Below are positions 32,390-32,987 of a stretch of DNA of 32,987 nt, one piece after another. The translations under genes were made by a program, and so were the position numbers. The stretch is from an uncultured Bacteroidia bacterium (lineage in GTDB: Bacteria > Bacteroidota > Bacteroidia > Bacteroidales > Prolixibacteraceae). The notes beneath the pieces are model-generated. The model worked only from the letters and a program-made list of their open reading frames with translations. It did no database searches and was not told the origin of the DNA. The stretch spans positions 1 through 32,987 of the forward strand of contig CAIRSO010000090.1 in NCBI GenBank assembly GCA_903881215.1, read 5' to 3'. Position 1 is the stretch's first letter; every line of letters starts with the position of its first letter.

Positions 32390-32987
32390 ATGAAAAATTT
32401 ATCAGTCATCATAGTTAACCACCAAAGGGGGGAAATACTTAGCAAATGTCTTGAGTCCTTAAAACTCACGGAAGTAAGTCGTTTCGCCTATGAAGTTATT
32501 GTGGTAGATAGCAAATCTAATATAGGCCGTCAAGCAGAATATATCCGACTTTATCCTGAATTCAGGTTTATTTCAAATACCGGGAACAATGGTTTTGCCA
32601 ATGGCTGCAACTTAGGGGCAGCAAATAGCACCGGATCCGTTTTACTCTTCTTAAATCCGGGAACTTCAGTAACTGTTGATGTTCTTAATGATATGTTGGA
32701 GGAGGTAAGGGTAGGACCAAAATGTTCTATCGTATCTTACAGAAAAGTTCAGGAAGAGGGATCAAATGGAATCCCTGTCAAGAATCATTTGGCACTTTCC
32801 AAACAAAACAAGTTGCTTCACATGATACGTCAGGTGTTTAATAATCATTCTGAAAAGACCCGGATAAAATCAAATCTTTGTGATTATCCTGATTGGATTT
32901 TCGGTTCTGCATTCATGATTAACCGGGATGGATTTTTCAAAATGGGTACATGGGACGAAGATTTCTGGATGTATTTTGAAGACGATG
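32390..32987 (+). CDS. family 2 glycosyltransferase, rhamnosyltransferase-like (3' end outside window)
   Basis: The first 199 codons of a GT2 gene are present and the frame runs off the window. The ATG at 32390 begins MKNLSVIIVNHQRGEILSKC, followed by EVIVVDSKSN, FISNTGNNGFANGCNLG, LLFLNPGTSV and DWIFGSAFMINRDGFFKMG. The last segment, WDEDFWMYFEDD, is the conserved acidic motif of WbbL/RfbN-type rhamnosyltransferases that build O-antigen or other surface polysaccharide. It may start a polysaccharide locus beyond the window edge. No Bacteroidota promoter element was found directly upstream. Confidence 0.9.
   Translation, partial: MKNLSVIIVNHQRGEILSKCLESLKLTEVSRFAYEVIVVDSKSNIGRQAEYIRLYPEFRFISNTGNNGFANGCNLGAANSTGSVLLFLNPGTSVTVDVLNDMLEEVRVGPKCSIVSYRKVQEEGSNGIPVKNHLALSKQNKLLHMIRQVFNNHSEKTRIKSNLCDYPDWIFGSAFMINRDGFFKMGTWDEDFWMYFEDD

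Overview
The window looks like a chromosomal segment of a Bacteroidota bacterium, probably Bacteroidales-like. The evidence is two SusC/SusD outer-membrane uptake pairs, promoter elements of the phylum type (TTTG, about 19 nt, TAnnTTTG), a ddl / PASTA / rluD-type cluster, an L34 gene next to rsmG, and mqnE of the futalosine route to menaquinone. No rRNA, tRNA, CRISPR array, phage or transposase gene is visible. Most genes are housekeeping or envelope genes. The less ordinary material lies between genes, where short repeats sit against stop codons. Layout: 1-1426 holds the 3' end of a secreted plug-domain protein and a small exported protein. 1.6-11.0 kb carries two tandem susC-susD pairs, each closed by a strong terminator. 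11.1-17.6 kb is leftward and holds dnaB, ddl, a repeat-flanked gene remnant, rluD, a PASTA protein, mqnE and rpmH. 17.8-20.1 kb is a leftward, tightly packed run of a membrane glycosyltransferase, an ECF sigma factor and rsmG. 20.3-24.6 kb is rightward: tgt, an LptF/LptG-like permease, then a biotin-dependent carboxyltransferase with its biotin carrier. 24.7-26.7 kb is leftward with a glycosyltransferase and an OmpH/Skp-like protein. 26.8-27.75 kb is a rightward proline dehydrogenase. 27.8-30.9 kb is a leftward set of three overlapping genes (PAP2 phosphatase, PMT/ArnT-like transferase, DPM1/ArnC-like transferase) that looks like an undecaprenyl-phosphate-sugar modification module. 30.9-32.1 kb is a DUF2961/GH172 protein, and the window ends inside a rhamnosyltransferase-like GT2 gene. 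The most interesting locus is 13974-14287, between rluD and ddl. A tandem array of sixteen 8-bp units and three inverted copies of the same unit enclose an internally deleted remnant of the four-helix-bundle (23S rRNA intervening-sequence protein, S23) family. The innermost 25 bp on each side are inverted repeats with one mismatch, so a transcript would fold like an rRNA intervening sequence or a MITE-like cassette. Other short repeats lie at the 3' ends of mqnE, the 24.7 kb glycosyltransferase, the biotin carrier gene and proline dehydrogenase. All family assignments were made by eye from translations; nothing was searched against a database.
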